From Streptomyces uncialis (GTDB lineage: Bacteria > Actinomycetota > Actinomycetes > Streptomycetales > Streptomycetaceae): a DNA stretch of 64,000 bases. Positions 63,595 to 64,000 of the stretch are shown piece by piece. How positions within the stretch are numbered: position 1 is the first letter of the stretch; the number at the start of each line of letters is the position of its first letter. The notes below the pieces were generated by a model. The model saw only the letters and a list, made by a program, of their open reading frames with translations. It was not told where the DNA came from and made no database searches. Made by a program: the position numbers and the translations under genes. The DNA is taken from positions 1,375,321 through 1,439,320 of the forward strand of contig NZ_LFBV01000001.1 in the NCBI RefSeq assembly GCF_001905345.1, in the 5' to 3' direction.

Positions 63595-64000
63595 GTGACT
63601 ACGAGCGCGGTCCGTGCCACGGAGCACACCGTGGACGTCGCGGCCCCCGCCGACCAGGTGTACGCGTTGATCGAGGACGTCGGCGGGTGGCCGGAGGTCT
63701 TCCCCCCGACCGTGCACGCCGAGTGCGTCGAGCGGACCGGGAACGCGGAGGTGATCCGGCTCTGGGCGACCGCCAACGGCACCGCCAAGACCTGGACGTC
63801 CCGGCGCGAGCACGACCCGGAGCGCCGGAGCATCACGTTCCGCCAGGAGCGCTCCCAACACCCGGTCGGCGGCATGGGCGGGGAATGGGTGGTGGAGCCG
63901 GTCTCCGCGACCGCGTGCCGGGTCCGGCTGCTGCACGACTTCTTCGCGGCGACCGACGACCCCGCCGACCTCGACTGGATCAGCCGGGCCGTCGACCGCA
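63595..64000 (+). CDS. Aromatase/cyclase, ActVII-type (3' end beyond window)
   Basis: Partial gene, first 135 residues. GTG at 63595 with AGAGGAGAAG upstream. It reads as a START/SRPBCC polyketide cyclase: HTVDVAAPADQVYALIEDV, WPEVFPPTVHAECVER, IRLWATANGTAKTWTSRR, GGMGGEWVVEP. These follow the first domain of two-domain aromatase/cyclases of reduced polyketides (ActVII, JadD type), which close and dehydrate the first ring after C-9 ketoreduction. This agrees with the ketoreductase at 17532. The gene and probably the cluster continue to the right. Confidence 0.93.
   Translation, partial: MTTSAVRATEHTVDVAAPADQVYALIEDVGGWPEVFPPTVHAECVERTGNAEVIRLWATANGTAKTWTSRREHDPERRSITFRQERSQHPVGGMGGEWVVEPVSATACRVRLLHDFFAATDDPADLDWISRAVDR

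Overview
The window is very GC-rich, with GTG/TTG starts and Streptomyces-style gene architecture. It is best read as a Streptomyces (or close actinomycete) chromosome segment. Most of it (about 6.4-64 kb) is one large type II (aromatic) polyketide gene cluster that runs off the right edge. A different kind of locus lies at the left edge.

Left edge, 1-6.1 kb: five genes that do not look like polyketide genes. They are a RICIN/FG-GAP protein cut by the window edge, a beta-trefoil-like protein, an aerolysin/ETX-MTX2-like candidate pore-former, a small low-complexity protein, and a six-blade NHL propeller fused to a RICIN domain. None shows a signal peptide. I read this as a possible lectin plus pore-former locus.

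Polyketide core, 6.4-18.3 kb: a minus-strand operon runs PuuD-like amidotransferase > CMD-family protein > sulfotransferase-like > KS-alpha > KS-beta/CLF > discrete AT > ACP1. After it come an HemG/HemY-like flavoprotein (+), a large aromatic hydroxylase with a second ACP (-), and the ketoreductase (+). The aromatase/cyclase is at the right edge (63.6 kb), a TcmI-family cyclase at 34.8 kb, a two-domain ABM protein at 48.7 kb and a SnoaL-like protein at 55.6 kb. Tailoring enzymes include three more FAD aromatic monooxygenases (39-42 kb and 62 kb), an NmrA-like protein and an SDR (37-39 kb), and two O-methyltransferases (59.5-61.8 kb).

Sugars: the plus-strand operon at 17.5-26.1 kb encodes RmlA, a sugar O-methyltransferase, 4-ketoreductase, N-methyltransferase, DnrJ-like C-3 aminotransferase, epimerase, 2,3-dehydratase and 3-ketoreductase. 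A DesI-like C-4 aminotransferase and RmlB are at 46-48.5 kb. Two related glycosyltransferases (26.2 and 58.2 kb) suggest at least two deoxysugars, at least one of them amino-substituted. Likely self-resistance and export: a UvrA-like DrrC homologue (27.4 kb), VOC proteins (30-31.8 kb) and an MsbA-type ABC exporter (35.2 kb). The 29.9-34.8 kb stretch (VOC, SUKH-like, AraC, hydrolase genes) looks like accessory material.

Regulation: two small SARPs (45.2 and 54.5 kb), a StrR-type ParB-like activator (42.5 kb), two AraC proteins and a two-component pair. Several promoters carry direct repeats spaced about one helical turn, as expected for SARP operators. The clearest is five TCRARNN-type heptamers at exactly 11-bp spacing at 55,404-55,454, just before a -10-like element.

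Embedded in the cluster (49.4-54.2 kb, minus) is a second candidate pathway: a 62-aa precursor-like peptide, a hairpin, a fused RRE/ThiF-like/YcaO cyclodehydratase, a histidine kinase and a response regulator. This looks like a RiPP (azoline-forming) locus with no dehydrogenase and no cysteine in the peptide. Whether it acts alone or with the polyketide is open. All functional calls are from reading motifs; no database search was run.
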